From Brevibacillus formosus (lineage in GTDB: Bacteria; Bacillota; Bacilli; Brevibacillales; Brevibacillaceae): DNA of 64,000 nt. Shown here piece by piece: positions 63,398 to 64,000 of this stretch (position 1 is the stretch's first letter; each line of letters opens with the position of its first letter). The position numbers were made by a program, and so were the translations under genes. The notes beneath the pieces were generated by a model that saw only the letters and a list, made by a program, of their open reading frames with translations, had not been told where the DNA came from and did not search any database. The DNA lies in NCBI RefSeq assembly GCF_003013405.1, contig NZ_PXZL01000001.1, positions 607,250-671,249 of the forward strand, written 5' to 3'.

Positions 63398-63637
63398 ATG
63401 AAACAGACGATCAACATTCAAGATACGTTCTTGAATCATTTGCGGAAAGAAAACATCGCGGTTACCATTTACCTTGTGAACGGATTTCAATTGCGCGGGT
63501 ATATTAAAGCATTCGATAATTTCACGATTGTGATTGATAGCGAAGGCAAGCAACAATTAGTATACAAGCATGCGATCTCCACTTTCACTCCGCAACGCCC
63601 TGTATCGCTCATGTCTCAGGAGAACAACCAACAGTAA
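63398..63637 (+). CDS. hfq: RNA chaperone Hfq
   Basis: Sm-like hexameric RNA chaperone of 79 residues. The Sm1 region is [21 protein letters not shown] and the characteristic YKHA with downstream ISTF ends the Sm2 motif. AGGGGGT lies 7 bases before ATG 63398. A strong terminator follows. Confidence 0.97.
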   Translation: MKQTINIQDTFLNHLRKENIAVTIYLVNGFQLRGYIKAFDNFTIVIDSEGKQQLVYKHAISTFTPQRPVSLMSQENNQQ

Positions 63638-63653
63638 ACGAAGCAACACCAGC

Positions 63654-63686
63654 AGCCAGGATACATGTGATCCTGGTTCTTTTTTA
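63654..63686 (+). terminator. Terminator after hfq
   Basis: CCAGGAT and ATCCTGG form a 7-bp stem with a 7-base loop, followed by TTCTTTTTT. Confidence 0.88.
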
Positions 63687-63761
63687 TGATCTGACCTGGG
63701 CGTTGGAAATGCCATCAACGTATAAAGTATCAATAAAAAGCCCTGTCGCCGTTGAAGTGAT

Positions 63762-63821
63762 ATGCTCCCCTTCAGGTAGACAGTTGAAATAATAAAACTG
63801 TCTACCTGTAAGGAGGAGCAT
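63762..63821 (+). promoter_or_regulatory. Hairpin enclosing the transposase ribosome site
   Basis: ATGCTCC-CCTT-CAGGTAGACAGT pairs with ACTGTCTACCTG-AAGG-AGGAGCAT across a 12-base loop. The ribosome site AAGGAGGAG is in the second arm, so read-through RNA would hide it. Confidence 0.65.
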
Positions 63822-63827
63822 TTTTTT

Positions 63828-64000
63828 ATGTCCCATAAAGCAAAAATAGCTGGAGCAGATAAGGTTACCGCTATCGAAAAATATCTTCGCGGAGAAGATT
63901 CTCTGAAACATCTAGCAAGAACGCTAGATGTTTCCTTTTCCTCCATGAAACAATGCCTTCAAACCTATCAATCGTTAGGTCCCAATGGGCTGCTCAGTAC
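63828..64000 (+). CDS. IS3-family OrfA-like transposase subunit, 3' end outside the window
   Basis: The first 57 codons are visible from ATG 63828. The product MSHKAKIAGADKVTAIEKYL continues with LKHLARTLDVSFSSMKQCLQ, a helix-turn-helix of the OrfA DNA-binding type seen in IS3/IS150-group elements. AAGGAGGAG lies 9 bases upstream inside a hairpin. The exact IS family is inferred. Confidence 0.78.
   Translation, partial: MSHKAKIAGADKVTAIEKYLRGEDSLKHLARTLDVSFSSMKQCLQTYQSLGPNGLLS

Larger units (their letters stand above)
63758..64000 (+). mobile_element. Left end of an IS3-like insertion sequence (continues past the window)
   Basis: A probable terminal sequence begins near TGATATGCTCCCC (63758). 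A 12-bp perfect inverted repeat (CAGGTAGACAGT/ACTGTCTACCTG) and the outer ATGCTCC/GGAGCAT fold into a long hairpin that ends at the transposase gene. The right end lies outside the window, so the boundary is inferred. Confidence 0.75.

Noticed and set aside
1..64000. CRISPR arrays, tRNA or rRNA genes, prophage genes
   Set aside because: No regularly spaced repeats, tRNA cloverleaf ends, rRNA stretches or phage structural genes were seen on either strand.

Overview
The window looks like chromosomal DNA from an endospore-forming, S-layer-bearing Bacillota bacterium. Brevibacillus (family Paenibacillaceae) is the best fit. I infer this from sporulation genes in the Bacillus order (dipicolinate synthase, spoVS, cotE, ylmC/ymxH type, ymfJ type), strong AGGAGG ribosome binding sites, frequent GTG and TTG starts, an SLH-domain surface protein and moderate GC content. 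The genus assignment comes from memory of protein families, not from a search.

Positions 1-14.7k follow the B. subtilis pnpA to spoIIIE order: the end of pnp, a ylxY-type deacetylase, mlpA, a ylmC/ymxH-type gene, spoVFA-spoVFB-asd-dapG-dapA (aspartate to dihydrodipicolinate to dipicolinic acid), a second RNase J, tepA, ylzJ and a DNA translocase. Positions 14.9-20.4k hold a GntR/UTRA regulator next to a complete BMP-type nucleoside ABC importer. A secreted LysM/M23 peptidase and a 51-residue zinc-ribbon-like gene follow. Positions 22.1-34.5k resume the conserved order: the ymfF/ymfH M16 peptidase pair, ymfI, ymfJ (DUF3243), ymfK, rodZ/ymfM, rimO, pgsA, cinA, a DbpA-type DEAD-box helicase, recA and recX. 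Positions 34.8-41.4k carry rny, ymdB, spoVS, a decayed M19 dipeptidase and korA/korB.

Positions 41.4-49.4k are an accessory block on both strands: a YkvI-like membrane protein, an MBL-fold hydrolase, an MnmM-like methyltransferase, a YheC/D ATP-grasp protein, a CBS-domain protein, an acyltransferase, LipL and an SLH protein. Positions 49.7-58.5k hold miaB, ricA/ymcA, cotE, a putative amidoligase with a good sigma-K promoter match, mutS and mutL. A hairpin-rich gap, a short globin-coupled chemotaxis-type sensor in AT-rich DNA and an orphan predicted TIM-barrel-like gene follow. The conserved order returns with a methyltransferase, miaA and hfq. The window ends inside the left end of an IS3-like insertion sequence.

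Most of the window is well-known housekeeping and sporulation biology. I see no CRISPR array, prophage, rRNA, tRNA or clear defence system. The least explained items are the amidoligase between cotE and mutS, the orphan gene at 60.1k, the small zinc-ribbon gene at 21.7k, the short globin sensor and a possible small RNA between recX and rny.
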